DNA of 64,000 bases from the NCBI GenBank assembly GCA_031772625.1, contig CM062817.1, positions 947,110,327 to 947,174,326 on the forward strand, read 5' to 3'. The DNA is from Pinus tabuliformis (taxonomy: Eukaryota > Streptophyta > Pinopsida > Pinales > Pinaceae). Below the pieces are notes generated by a model. That model worked only from the letters and a program-made list of their open reading frames with translations, made no database searches and was not told where the DNA came from. Each line of letters opens with the position of its first letter. Position 1 is the first letter of the stretch. Of the stretch, positions 45,959-56,784 are shown piece by piece. The translations under genes and the position numbers were made by a program.

Positions 45959-46402
45959 GTGGACCCAGTAGGGAATATTCATGCGGATTTGGAAGGAGTT
46001 TTATATCATTATGATTCTCTACTTATTGGCAGTAGGAAGAGGGGTTATAACGGCCCTATCTGGCATGATAGCAAGCGGAGAAAGGGGTGCTCCACATTTA
46101 TCAGGTTGTCTTTGGATCTTGATATCGAGGAAATCCTTCACTATAGCATAGCACAAGGTTCAGGGATGATCCAGTGGAATATTTGGGACCGTGGTGAAGT
46201 TTGTAGTGATAATGGGGATCCACTGTCAAAGAGGGCGTCTGTTCAGGAACGGTTTGAGGACAAGCAATTTTTGGTGCATTGCGGGAGCTTTCCAGATGAG
46301 GATACTACTTGGGATGGCAAGCGCATACTTGACTGTCTAGCACTAAAGTTATTTGGGGAACAACAACATTTGGTAGGGGAGGACTATCATGTCCCTTCCT
46401 AA
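45959..46402 (+). pseudogene. H possible chromodomain-like tail
   Basis: A 147-codon open frame ending in the LTR. Near its end FEDKQFLVHCGSFPDEDTTWDGKRIL has the spacing of a chromodomain (..FLVKW..FP.EDATWE.E..L). It is followed by a short tail and directly by the PPT, the position expected for a chromovirus integrase C-terminus. The earlier part is not recognisable. The call rests on this short similarity. Confidence 0.4.
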
Positions 46403-46828
46403 ATTAATTTGGAACAAGACTAATTATTACATTTTAGGGCCAATTTTGGAGATAGGGGGGACCATTTGATTTTACTAGGAGATTATACTTAGGAGAAGTT
46501 ATTTTGTTATGGTTAAGCTCTATGAGGGGGCTACCGACACTAGGGAATACACACTCCCTCGTTTAAATTTCTTGGAGGGGAAAAGTTTATGGTTAAGTGA
46601 GGGCCTGCAATGGAGGAAAAAATTGGGGGGAAATGCTCCACGAAATCTATATAAGGAATCTCTCCTCATTTCATCATCTTTGGAAAATTAAATTTCTCTT
46701 TGGTTGCTCAAGCTCCTTACCGAGTCACTGGTTATTTAGCAAGGGTTCTTCAAGAGAAGATCTCACCGTTTCTTCGGGGGACTTCGAGTGCCACCCTAGA
46801 GAGGTTTATATTCATTCTTCCTTAGGAG
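46385..46828 (+). repeat. H partial extra LTR copy (U3 plus start of R)
   Basis: It matches the first ~440 bp of the 5' LTR (tatcatgtcccttcctaaat to attcttccttaggagg), including tatataagg near 46648, then jumps back to the LTR start at cccttcctaaat. The junction is ggaggg/cccttcc. Confidence 0.85.
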
Positions 46829-48252
46829 GGCCCTTCCTAAATTAATTTGGAACAAGACTAATTATTGCATTTTAGGGCCAATTTTGGAGATGAGGGGGCA
46901 TTCAATTTTATTAGGAGAAGTTATTTTGTTGTGGTTAAGTTCTAGGAGGGGTCTAGCCATAGTAGGAAATATGAACTCCCTAGTTTGAATTGATTGGAGG
47001 GGAAAAGTCTATGGTTAAGTGAGGGTCAATGAAGGAGGGAAAACTTGGATGGAAAAATTCTCCACTAAATCTATATAAGGAAGGCAACTATCCTCATTTC
47101 ATCATCTTTGGCATCTCAAATTTCTCGTTCATTGCTCAAGCTGATTAGTCGAGCCACCTATTGTTTAGCAAGAGGTATTCAAGTGAAGAGATCACCCTTT
47201 CTTTCAAGGAGTTTTAGTGCCACTATAGAGAGGTTTATCTTCATTCTTACGTAGGAGGATTTCATTGTGGTTTCTAGCAGTTCCATCCATCTTAATGTGG
47301 TTCATATTTATGGACGACGTAGTGGAGTGATGCCGGGTTTTTTGGTGGCACCTTTTGTATTATTTTTTGTTGGGAGAATTTCTAGAGAGGGGGCATATGG
47401 ATTTTTCTACCATTTTGGAGTGTTTTGGAGCTCAAGGAGAGTGCTCCCATTTAGTGTGGCTTTCTCACTTCCTCGGCAAGTGTAGAGGCAACATCTTGTG
47501 CTCACGTGGGAGTTGGAGACTCAACCATTGAGGTTGATACTTGTTGGGAGAGATAAGAAAAGCATTAGTGGAGATGATTACTACTTTTCAAGATTGTTTG
47601 AGGAGGATTTTGCTAGTGTATTGGTAGACAATGTGCTTCAGTAGTTTTGGAGGGCATATAGTCATTGTGGGACGATTTTCGATGGTCAAAATCTGGCCAA
47701 ACCATTTCTAGGATTTTATGGGTTTTGTTAGTGGAGTTTGTCGTTAAAATTTCATAATTTTCTGGGTGATATTTGGGTATGAAATCCTCATTCTTATAAA
47801 AGGACGAATTATTAGTAGCTATGGAGTTTGTACCATTTTATGGATTTGAATTTGGCTTGGAGATAGGACAAACCCTTTATGGGTTTTTCTGGGTTTATTA
47901 CAAGGATCATGGATATAAAGTTTAAGAATTTTATGAGCACAATAGAAAGGGTTTCTTCCAATTCCTTTCTAGCTAGCAATGTAGTTTTGGGGACAACACA
48001 CATCATTAGAGGAGCAGTCATTCCCAACTTCAATATTATTGTTTTATTGCCTGGGTCCTGTAAGCTTGCCCTTGAGGCAATCCCAGCTGAATTCCTACAT
48101 ATTATTGTATGTACACCATTTCATTAATAAAATGGCTCAAATCGTTCTCACTTATGGAGCTTTAAGGAGAATTTACTGATTGTTTTAATTTCCTATGTCA
48201 TACATTGATTTTTTTTTGCATATCACTATTTATTTAAGTTTGGAACATTACA
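46829..48252 (+). repeat. H 3' LTR (full copy)
   Basis: From cccttcctaaattaattt to tttggaacattaca; TATA-like tatataagg near 47073. Confidence 0.85.
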
Positions 48253-51200
48253 ATGTGTGAGATAGATAGAGCTTTGTCTAGGGGCCATTGACATGATTGA
48301 AGGCTGAAATGCTCAGGATGGTGTGTGGTCTCTCCCATGCCCTCATGGGCTCTCCCGTATTAATGATGTGAAAGGTTGTAGATCACAACGGATCCACGAC
48401 CTGAAGTTTTATAGACCACTACGATTACACGTGGTGGGAGCTGAGGTTTATTTGAGAAGATTTCTTTGCCCATCAAATTGATGTCAACGGTATCTTCGGG
48501 AGCCTAAAGCAACTATTTGCTGGTTTGTGGCACTTGGAACATGGGGAGAACACATGACAGCAATCTATCTCCGATTTCCATTGGTGCACATAGTCTAGTA
48601 TGTTTCCATGCTTATCATATACCTTGGGTTGGGGGATGTAATTCGTGATTCGCCTCGTGTTTGTTGGGGAAAGGAACAATGGTTAAGAAGGAAGTTTATA
48701 TTAAAAAAAGCTTTGGATTTCTCAACTATGTTATCTTGATATCTATCTCTTTTGGAAATTTACTTTCATATGGGCATGATTACTAGTTTTCAAGTCTTTT
48801 TTATAATGTGCCCTCTGCATGCTGAATATGGGCCTTTCCATTTCAAGTCATAACTACACTAGAAAATCCTATGGAGAGTAATCATTCATATTTTTGGTTA
48901 CGGTCGAGTCTACGAACTCTAGTCTTAGTCGTGCATGGGGGTTGCTGCTCTCACCCAAAAGGTGCCTCACACTCAAGGAAGTTTCTTGTTCGTCTCTGTG
49001 TATTGGCTTGGGTGGTGAATTTATGGTGTGATGCAGTGTTCTCCAACACTACGTCTATTCTTCTACCCTCCCATTAGGTTTATGTTTGATTTTCAGGTGG
49101 TTTTCTATATTGTTGTTCTTCCTAAGTTGCTTCTCCCTCCGACCACTGCATAGTAGGCTAGGACTCAGGTGTGGTAAGGTGAGAGAAGGTTGATGAAGGG
49201 TGTCCCATTTCTGCTCATAATGGCAAAGGCTCCTTTGTGTGGTGGCACCTTTGGCTGTGGAGGCCGTGGCTGCAAGAATTAGGGTGGTAAGGGAAAGGAA
49301 ACAGGCTTGGCATCCAGAAAGACTTTATGCCCGCATGACAAGTAAACGAATGCTGAGGTCTTATAGAATACGATCAAGGCCTATTTTGTAGGGACCCTGG
49401 CTGAGGTGAGGCATCTGATTTCGACCTGAGAAGCATAATTAAACTTGAAAGTTGAGGCTGAGCCACTAACATAGGATTGGAGAGAATTGATCCCCGAACC
49501 TAGTTATACCTACGACCGCCTCACTTTGTATAAATAGACTATCCATCGTTTTTGGCTTATTAAATGTATTGTGGCTAAGGTAATGGCTTCCTCCCTCAAC
49601 ATAGATGAAAATGTGGATTATGATCCAGGTCTCAGAGACATTTCAAAAGAAATCCAATTAATTCAACTTTAGCTGCAACACTAGAAAGCCTGCCTTCGCC
49701 GCATAGAGTGCTATATTCCATGTCTTCCCAAATCTGAATTTCTAGGTTTGAGTGCAAAAGATCCTGCTCCGATGCAATCGCCATATGACTAGTTGCTAGA
49801 AGTCATGTTTGATAATTTTTGGCTTATATTTTGATGTAAATTTCTGGTAGCATTTATGTTTAGAGTTTTATGCGTACTAGATGATTTACATACTATAAGT
49901 CTTATAAGGCTTAGATAGACACACTCAGGCTATTTATGTTTTGCATGGCTTATAATGAAGTTCAGTGGCCGGCATACCTGGTTTCCCACTAGGCCGGTTG
50001 AGGCCATCGAATGGTTTATATGACTGTAACCTACTTGATTATTGAAATATATGAATTGAAAGGTAATACAAAGCTTACAAAAAAGAAAAACAATTATTCA
50101 ATGCTTAATAGAATGGAAGTGGGTGAATAACTCCTCAGCATATCCTTTCAATGTTTTCTAGCTACACACTTGGATATGTTACAATCATCTTCAAAGCCAC
50201 CTATATAGAAGGTGATTGGAGGTCAGATTCTCTCTATGTTATTCTAACTATTCATATATAGTGATCACAACGTTTGCATATTCTGTTGGGTTTTTATGTT
50301 ATATGTTAATATGAAAAGAACCAATAGAAAAGTTAAATTTTAAAATCTTCAGGAATTTCTATGAGATGTTTTATAAAATCCCCAAGAATTTCTATAAGAT
50401 GTTTTAAATATCTCAATATATAAACTTTTTAGAGTGAAAAGCTTGAAAAAGGTTTGCACCTCTAGGGATGAGTTTTCTTTGATACTTACTAAATTTAAAC
50501 ATCTTTAATATATATAGCTGCATACATTTATATGTCATTTTTCCTTGACATGAAAGAAAGTTTCAATATAACAAATTGATTTAAGCCAACTTATTATTTT
50601 TATGATTTCTTTTATTATATTTTTCTTTTTATAATTTTTCTCACCAACATTTTATTTTATTATTATTACAAAAATAGGCATGTCTATTTTGTAATAGAGA
50701 TTCAACAATTTTAATTTAATTATAAATTACTATTAGATGGATGGTAAAGATTTAACCTCCATTAAATATTCTAGAATATTCTTGGTAGTAGTTACAAATT
50801 CAAGAAAATTAACTCAAAAGTAGTTATGCCCTTTTTTTTTCCTTTTTAAGTAAATTGAATAATTAAAAAAAATTATCATACGAACAAATGTCCTATGAAA
50901 TGGGTTATGGTTTTTTGTGTATGTGGTATTGAAAATCCATGGTATTAACCAATGGTATTGTAAGAAATCCCACTTATGGGTTAATAATCTTCATGGTCAA
51001 GTGAGATTGAATCTTCATGGTTAATAATTTTATTACATGTTTCTTTTATTGTATATAAGAGTGTAATCTAATTAATAGACAAAATGACTTTTTTTGAGTA
51101 ATAATAATAAGTTTAAGTTCTTTAATTTGTAAATTTCAAAAGTGCTAAATCCACTTAACCATTAAAATATACATTTTAAACAAGAAATTATAATTTTCTC

Positions 51201-51769
51201 CAAAATTGTATTGTCATTTTGACTATTAGTTAAATATTTTTTTAATAATAATAAATTCATAATTTAGAGATTTTTTATGATTTGTTTTAATCTTGATAAT
51301 GTGAAATGTATCGTGAAGTATTTTAAGGCTTTTCATAATTTGATGCTTATCAATTTGCCATCCATTTAATTTATATAATTGTTGTAGTTATTATTATTTT
51401 TATAATAATTTCATTTTATCTAAAAAGTTAGTGCACCATCTTCCCCATAATGGCGCTAACTATTTTTTTTGTTTTTTCTTACAATTTTAGAAGTAAACCC
51501 TCATTAATTTAATGTTCGACTACATCATGTAACCTATATATATAATAATTTTATTTTCTAATTTTTATAAAAATAATTTTTATAATTAGTTATTTAATTA
51601 AATTTATATATATAAAAAACAATTGTTATCCTAAAACTAAAAGGAAAAAAATAAAAATTATATGAGTGAATATTATAAAATATTATTAATGTTTGATGTT
51701 ATAATTTGAAAATTTAATTGGTATATAAAATAGGAAAAAAATTAATAATCTATCACGTGGAAAATAGAA
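48253..51769. other. Unassigned DNA with one decayed coding-like block
   Basis: 48253-49195 shows nothing clear. About 49200-49830 reads on the plus strand like old coding sequence with several stops: MAKAPLCGGTFGCGGRGCKN, then VGTLAEVRHLIST, then VMASSLNIDENVDYDPGLRDISKEIQLIQL. It is followed by a poly(A)-signal-like attgaaatatatgaa and an A-rich run near 50080. That could be a retroposed gene or an element 3' end; I cannot name the family. 50100-51760 is very AT-rich with short t and a runs and no gene. Confidence 0.4.
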
Positions 51770-51839
51770 TTGGTATCTAGACCATTTTTCTGTGTGGAAC
51801 AACACTGGACAGTTTTGTTTAACTCTTGTGTTTGTGAGA

Positions 51840-52400
51840 GTAGTTTATTATCTCGACAAAGTTTCAATTCCCATTTTCATATGGAAATAGTTTATTATCC
51901 TCCACAAGATTTCAATTCCCATGGTTTAACTCTTCTGTTTACTAAAAGATTTCAATCTCGATTGTTTAACTCTTATGTTTACGAGAATAGTTTATTATCT
52001 TGTCCAGAAGATTTCAATTCCCATTCCCATGGGAAAATAATTTATTATCCTCTCCACAAGATTTCAATTCCTATTCCCATGCGAAAATAGTTTATTATCC
52101 TCCACAAGATTTCAATTCCCATTCCCATATGAAAATAGTTTATTGTCCTCTCCACAAGATTTCAATGGCCACAAAGAACCATATGAAAATAGTTTATTGT
52201 CCTCTCAACAAGATTTCAATGGCCACAAAGAACCATATGAAAATAGTTTATTGTCCTCTCAACAAGATTTCAATGGCCACAAAGAACCATATGAAAATAG
52301 TTTATTGTCCTCTCCACAAGATTTCAATGGCCACAAAGAACCATATGAAAATAGTTTATTGTCCTCTTCACAAGATTTCAATGGCCACAAAGAAACATAT
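51840..52400 (+). repeat. Minisatellite, 54-bp units plus older ~45-48-bp variants
   Basis: Five nearly identical 54-bp units start at 52131, 52185, 52239, 52293 and 52347 (each begins gaaaatagtttattgtcc and contains caagatttcaatggcc). Upstream, 51840-52130 has about six diverged units ending in ttcaattcccattcccat. As 54 is a multiple of three, frames stay open across the array and read as an 18-residue repeat (NSLLSSQQDFNGHKEPYE). There is no other evidence that it is translated. Confidence 0.9.
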
Positions 52401-52792
52401 TAGCCCCTTTTGGAGATGTAAATATCCCCTCTAGATTCAAACATGTAACACATTTTCTGAGACATTATAACAACTCAAACTCCGAGGCTGATACTCCGAC
52501 GAAGGACACTCTCTCAGAATTGAAAATCGTCTCTCTAATTCTTGAGTGCATTATAGTACTCTCTAGGTTGCAGCCTCACCTGGTGGAACCTAATTGATTT
52601 TGGATGATAGGAAACAGTTAAATAGAAGTGGCGAGACGACTACTATTGATGTTCTCTTGACAGCTGGTAATGAGCTCTCGATCAAGGGATCTGGCTATTT
52701 CCAATTATGGGAAAACCAATTCTATCTGATTCATGCAATTTCGGGTAAGGCTAAATATGTATGACTATGGGCGGAGTGTTAGGGGTGGAATA
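52401..52792. other. Gene-free spacer
   Basis: Nothing recognisable between the minisatellite and the LINE poly(A) end. Confidence 0.5.
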
Positions 52793-53764
52793 TTTTTTTT
52801 AAGGGAAAAAACGCTTTCTTTTTATTGATATAAAAAGATAGTACAAAATCAAAGATGAATCTCATTTTAATCGTCATTCCCAACTGAGGATGTCTTTAGT
52901 TTCTGTCTGTTTTGATGCAATATCTCCCCTTCTTTCCTCTGATAAAAGTACCGAAATCCATAAGAACATAATAAACTTCGTATCGCCTATCAAAAAGTTA
53001 CAGCAGATGTTGATCCCACCATTAATAACCGACATTGCGTCTCCCAAAAGAAACCAAAGTTTGATCCCAGTGAGATTAGCTAAATAGAACAAAATATCGT
53101 TCCAACATTTATAAAAGGCATCCTGAACAAATAAAGGAATGTAGATATTTCCCATGACTTTAGAAATACCTCTTTTTGATTACATACAGGCAACGGTTTC
53201 CTATAAATGTACCTAAAAGAAATATTCTGAAAAGAATTCACCACATTTTGAATGGGCTACATCCAATTTGATAAAATAAAATGATTAAATTGTGTATAAT
53301 CCTTGACCTGATTAATGATGTGCTTTGTTGTCGCCATGTACATATAAGAACTGCCCATAAAACAATAATTTATGCCTTACTGTTTGTCCCACCAGAAATA
53401 GTAATACATGCACAGTTATAAAACTATAAAATAACCTTATTTCAGGATAGTATACCACTGTTTTAGTCACAACATCCTGACCACAACCGTTTTCTGGTGG
53501 AACACCAGAGAATTCATGCTACGCCATATAGAACAGATAACATCGAAAGGAAAGGTTCGATTTACCTGCTCAGTTTCGAACCAAGAAACTAAGCATGCTT
53601 CTAGAGTAATGATCCTGAATGGGAATAATGTTAAGAGTTTCCAAAACCCCATTCCAAATCTCCTTAGCGAAGGGGACATTTCACCAACGAGTGCTTCACT
53701 TCTCTGCTACTCCTCTCCTCATACACACATGACAGATAACTGGACCAATGAAACCCTGATCTTC
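52793..53764 (-). pseudogene. LINE 3' end with zf-RVT domain, first part
   Basis: On the minus strand this reads LEDQGFIGPVICHVCMRRG, then VPFAKEIWNGVLETLNIIPIQDHYSRSML, then FPFDVICSIWRSMNSLVFHQKTVVVRML. This is the zf-RVT zinc-binding module and C-terminal tail of a plant L1-type ORF2, with several stops. The 3' UTR ends ...ttttatatcaataaaaag..., then an A-run (plus strand t8, 52793-52800) marking the poly(A) tail. The element is 5'-truncated; its upstream part continues at 57233 beyond the M insertion. Confidence 0.78.
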
Positions 53765-54058
53765 TGTTGGTGTACATGCATTTAGACTAGCTGTGTTGGT
53801 GTACATGCACCTAGATTAGCTCCAGTTAACTAGCTGTGTTGTTGTACATGCACTTAGACTAGCTACTTAGCTTTAGTTAGCTTTAGTTATTGCATGTACA
53901 ACTAAGCTTAACTTAGTTGCTTTTATGTATTTATTCTAAAACTAATATTGTAGAATCAATTTTCATTCTTTTCTCAATTCTTGCTCGCTTCCTTCCTTCT
54001 CTTGCAAGCTTGTTTATTGTTTTGCAGATCTAGATCTGTGTATCTCAAAAATCTTACA
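53765..54058 (+). repeat. M 5' LTR (294 bp)
   Basis: Contains three internal copies of tgttg(g/t)tgtacatgca followed by (c/t)(t/c)tagactagc-like words, so the LTR itself is built from a short tandem repeat at its 5' end. Confidence 0.95.
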
Positions 54059-54076
54059 TGCTATCAGAGCACAGGG
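54059..54076 (+). other. M primer-binding site
   Basis: TGCTATCAGAGCACAGGG adjoins the LTR end (..cttaca); one base off the TGGTATCAGAGC initiator-Met site common in copia. Confidence 0.85.
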
Positions 54077-54139
54077 ATTTGTAATCACTGCACAAGCAAT
54101 TTTATTTGCAGGTTCAGAAAATTGAAGCAACAACAAAGA

Positions 54140-54922
54140 ATGGAGTCTAAATTGGAGTTTCCACAATCGGCAATTCTCACTCCATATAATTATTTCGAAT
54201 GGAAGCCAAAGATTCAACTTCATCTCAGAAGTAGAGGCTTATTTCGAATAACCATGGAAACGGAAGTTGAACCAACATCGGCAATGGAGAAAACAAGATA
54301 TTTCAATCGCATGGACGAGGCCTTCGGCATCCTATGTTTATCTATTTCTCTGGAACTGCTATTTCATGTTGAATCATGTTCAACTCCAAATGAAGTATGG
54401 AAAATTTTGGAAGAATTGTTTGGAAAACAGGATGAAATGCAAGGTCACATTCTCAAAAATGAGTTAAACTCATTAGATCCGAGAAACTTTGAGAACATTC
54501 AAGATTTTTTCACAAGGTATAAAGCCTTGTTGGTTTAGCTGAAAGGATGCGGGATCGACAAATCCAAGCAAGAAAAGCAGTTGATTCTTTCCATTTTATC
54601 AAAACTTGGTCCAGAGTATGCAGTATTCGTCTCTACATTCCACACAGTCAGATCTGCAACTGGTGCAGCTTGGAAGATGCCGTTACTGGATTCTTTTATT
54701 CAGTCTTTGATGCATGAGCAAGATAAGCTCATCAAAATGGGCACACTTAAAAATTCCAAAGCGCATGCACTTACTGTGCATGCAAAAGGAAAGGCAAATT
54801 CCAAAGACCATCAGAAAGGAAAAGGGAAGAAGGATCCTGATCCAAGAAAGGGAGGACATCCCAAACCCCCTGATGGATCATCTGGCTCAAAGGAAAGGAA
54901 AGGAACGAAAGGCAATCAATGT
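54140..54922 (+). pseudogene. M gag (UBN2-type) with one stop and one frameshift
   Basis: ATG 54140 gives MESKLEFPQSAILTPYNYFEWKPKIQLHLRSRGLF, then EKTRYFNRMDEAFGILCLSI, VWKILEELFGKQDEMQGHILKNELNSLDP and DFFTRYKALLV. TAG 54536-54538 stands where Gln is usual (CAG to TAG). The same frame continues LKGCGIDKSKQEKQLILSILSKLGPEYAVFVSTFH and MPLLDSFIQSLMHEQDKL, then a basic Lys/Gly region (KGKGKKDPDPRKGG). At about 54920 a one-base shift falls on the first Cys of the zinc knuckle, which continues in the frame of the chimeric ORF. Gag forms the particle and binds RNA. Only two lesions separate this from an open gag. Confidence 0.92.
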
Positions 54923-56472
54923 GGAATTATTGCCACCGTGGTTTTCATCCTGAATCTGTATGCATGAAGAAGACTATAGATCTTATGGCGCAGACACTCC
55001 AACAACACAATCTTGGAGACCACATTCCTAAGAATGCTAAGAAGAAGTCTGGAGAAAAAGCACCAGATCCAAGAGGTAACGGGCATGCTTTGATTTCTCT
55101 TCATTCTGCACCACAAGAATGGATCATACCTGCTGAGGCAGAAAAACCAGCAGCAGAGGCTGAAGCTGTGGAGGATAAGAAGCCTGAAGATGAAGCTGCA
55201 AAGGCTCCCGAGGAGCCCAAAAGTGATGAAATACCTGTCAAGGAAGATGAGCCCAAGCTGGCCGAAGAGCCTCCTGTGGCCACGAAAATGGTGCCCGTTT
55301 TTCATCACCCTGCTCAAGATTCTCGTTACTCCATGGACTATGATCTCAAGGACTTGAACCCGCGATCTCTGGGAGCCATCAGTGGCGACAGGACGAGCAC
55401 CTACGATCTTGTCGAGCAGATGCCATATCTGTATGTTCGAGTTATCAAGGCCCGCAATTTGGCTGCCAAGGACTTGAATGGAAGCTCGAATCCTTATGCG
55501 AGGATTACAGTGGGGAACCACAGCATCCGCATGCGAACAATTGCCAACAACCTGAATCCCGACTGGGATCAAGTGTTCGCAATTAGTAAAGAGAATCTCA
55601 ACTCGCCCACGCTTGAGATTAGCCTGTGGGACGCAGACGTTGGGAAGAAGGACGATTTTCTTGGGATTGTGGCATTCGATCTCCAGGAGGTGCCTACCAG
55701 AGTGCCTCCGGACAACCCTTTGGCTCCGCAATGGTACCGACTGGCGGACATGCGAGGGGAAGGCAAAGTGCAGGGGGATGTCATGGTGGCTGTGTGGATG
55801 GGCACCCGGGCCGATGAGGCCTTCCCCGAGGCATGGCAGTCTGATACAGGCAGGCTCCTGGTTCATACTCGTTCTAAGGTATACCTCTCGCCCAAGCTCT
55901 GGTATCTGCGAGTGAACGTGATCAAGGCACAGGACGTTCAGCCAAAAGAAAAGAGCCGTTATGGAGAGCTCAGCGTGAAGGCCGAGCTGGGCTCTCAGTC
56001 TTATAGAACCGGAGTTTCCACGAACCGAAGCCACAGCCCATTCTGGAACGAAGATCTACTTTTCGTCGCCGCAGAGCCTTTCGAGGAGTATCTGGTGTTG
56101 ACAGTCGAAGATCGTGTAAGCCCAGAAAAGGAGGAAGCAATTGGGCATGCTCTAATTCTTCCCAACGCCATAGAGCGCCGCACGGATAACAGGCAGGTGA
56201 GCTCCCACTGGGTCAATCTCGAAAAAAAGGAAGAGCAGGTAGAAAATGGCAGCGGTGGCGACAACAAATTCAAAGGCAGGCTTCATCTCTGCCTCTGCTT
56301 CGATGGGGGTTACCATGTTCTCGACGAGGCCGCGCAGCTCACCAGCAATGTCCGGCCCACGGCCAAGCAGCTCTGGAAGCCGCCGGTCGGTGTTCTTGAA
56401 GTGGGAATTCTCGGGGCCAAGAATCTGGTCCCCATTAAATCCAAAGATGGGCGGGGTGTTACAGACGGATAA
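54919..56472 (+). CDS. Chimeric Gag-MCTP open reading frame (517 codons)
   Basis: One open frame joins the end of gag to host sequence. It starts in the zinc knuckle, NYCHRGFHPESVC (the first Cys is lost to the upstream shift), then MKKTIDLMAQTLQQHNLGDHIP, HALISLHSAPQEWII (about 55080-55129), the stretch that in copia elements leads directly into the protease WIIDSG motif. Instead PAEAEKPAAEAEAVEDKK follows, the acidic linker of an MCTP, with no frame change at the join. The frame then crosses C2B and C2C into C2D and ends at TAA 56470-56472. An undamaged ancestor would have made a Gag-MCTP fusion protein. ATG 54919 is only the first Met in this frame, not a proven start. Confidence 0.85.
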   Translation: MWNYCHRGFHPESVCMKKTIDLMAQTLQQHNLGDHIPKNAKKKSGEKAPDPRGNGHALISLHSAPQEWIIPAEAEKPAAEAEAVEDKKPEDEAAKAPEEPKSDEIPVKEDEPKLAEEPPVATKMVPVFHHPAQDSRYSMDYDLKDLNPRSLGAISGDRTSTYDLVEQMPYLYVRVIKARNLAAKDLNGSSNPYARITVGNHSIRMRTIANNLNPDWDQVFAISKENLNSPTLEISLWDADVGKKDDFLGIVAFDLQEVPTRVPPDNPLAPQWYRLADMRGEGKVQGDVMVAVWMGTRADEAFPEAWQSDTGRLLVHTRSKVYLSPKLWYLRVNVIKAQDVQPKEKSRYGELSVKAELGSQSYRTGVSTNRSHSPFWNEDLLFVAAEPFEEYLVLTVEDRVSPEKEEAIGHALILPNAIERRTDNRQVSSHWVNLEKKEEQVENGSGGDNKFKGRLHLCLCFDGGYHVLDEAAQLTSNVRPTAKQLWKPPVGVLEVGILGAKNLVPIKSKDGRGVTDG

Positions 56473-56784
56473 TGTGTTGCCAAATATGGGCAGAAGTGGA
56501 TTCGAACTCGTACCGTGGTGGACAACTATAGCCCCAAATGGAACGAGCAATACACCTGGGAGGTCTACGATCCTTGCACAGTCTTCACCCTAGGTGTTTT
56601 CGACAATTTCCATATATACTCTAGCGAAAATCCCCCAACTCGCAGAGACATGCGCATTGGAAAGGTTCGAATTCGAATTTCGACATTACAGAGCGATCGA
56701 ATCTACACAAATGCTTATCCCCTCCTGTTATTTCACCCAAGCGGAGTGAAAAAAAAATGGGGGAAATCGAGTTAGCAGTTGTCT
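55130..56784 (+). pseudogene. MCTP: Captured host gene segment: MCTP/QUIRKY-like, linker plus C2B-C2D
   Basis: MCTPs are ER-anchored C2-domain tethers, many at plasmodesmata; QUIRKY and FTIP act in cell-to-cell signalling and florigen transport. Visible here are a Glu/Pro/Ala-rich linker (55130-55310) and STYDLVEQMPYLYVRVIKARNL opening C2B (about 55400), with NPYARITVGNH, LNPDWDQVF and DADVGKKDDFLG. Then APQWYRL, DEAFPEAW, the bridge SKVYLSPKLWYLRVNVIKAQD into C2C (about 55880), and FDGGYHVLDEAAQ. PTAKQLWKPPVGVLEVGILGAKNL opens C2D (about 56350). TAA 56470-56472 replaces the usual Tyr before CVAKYGQKW; the frame then continues to VKK, where nine A's instead of seven shift it before MGEIELAV. 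The N-terminal C2A and the C-terminal membrane domain are absent. The segment is clearly more GC-rich than its surroundings. It lacks introns, but plant MCTP coding regions are mostly intronless, so that does not prove an RNA route. Confidence 0.93.

Larger units (their letters stand above)
41200..48252 (+). mobile_element. Old LTR element H, gypsy-like
   Basis: 5' LTR 41200-42627 and a full 3' LTR 46829-48252, both ending tttggaacattaca. PBS tggtattggagcatgatc at 42629. PPT aggggaggac at 46375-46384, followed by a partial extra LTR copy (46385-46828). LTRs differ by roughly 18-20% by eye. No TSD is clear (gggtg against atgtg). The interior keeps only scattered coding-like pieces: an acidic segment at 42990-43460 and a tail with chromodomain-like wording at 45960-46402. 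Confidence 0.8.

Noticed and set aside
53981..54139. Extended gag start at 53981
   Set aside because: This ATG lies inside the 5' LTR and the codons up to 54139 are LTR and PBS sequence; the gag similarity begins at ATG 54140.
54916..56034. 372-codon minus-strand frame opposite the MCTP segment
   Set aside because: It is the antisense shadow of GC-richer MCTP coding sequence; the plus strand carries the recognisable C2 domains.
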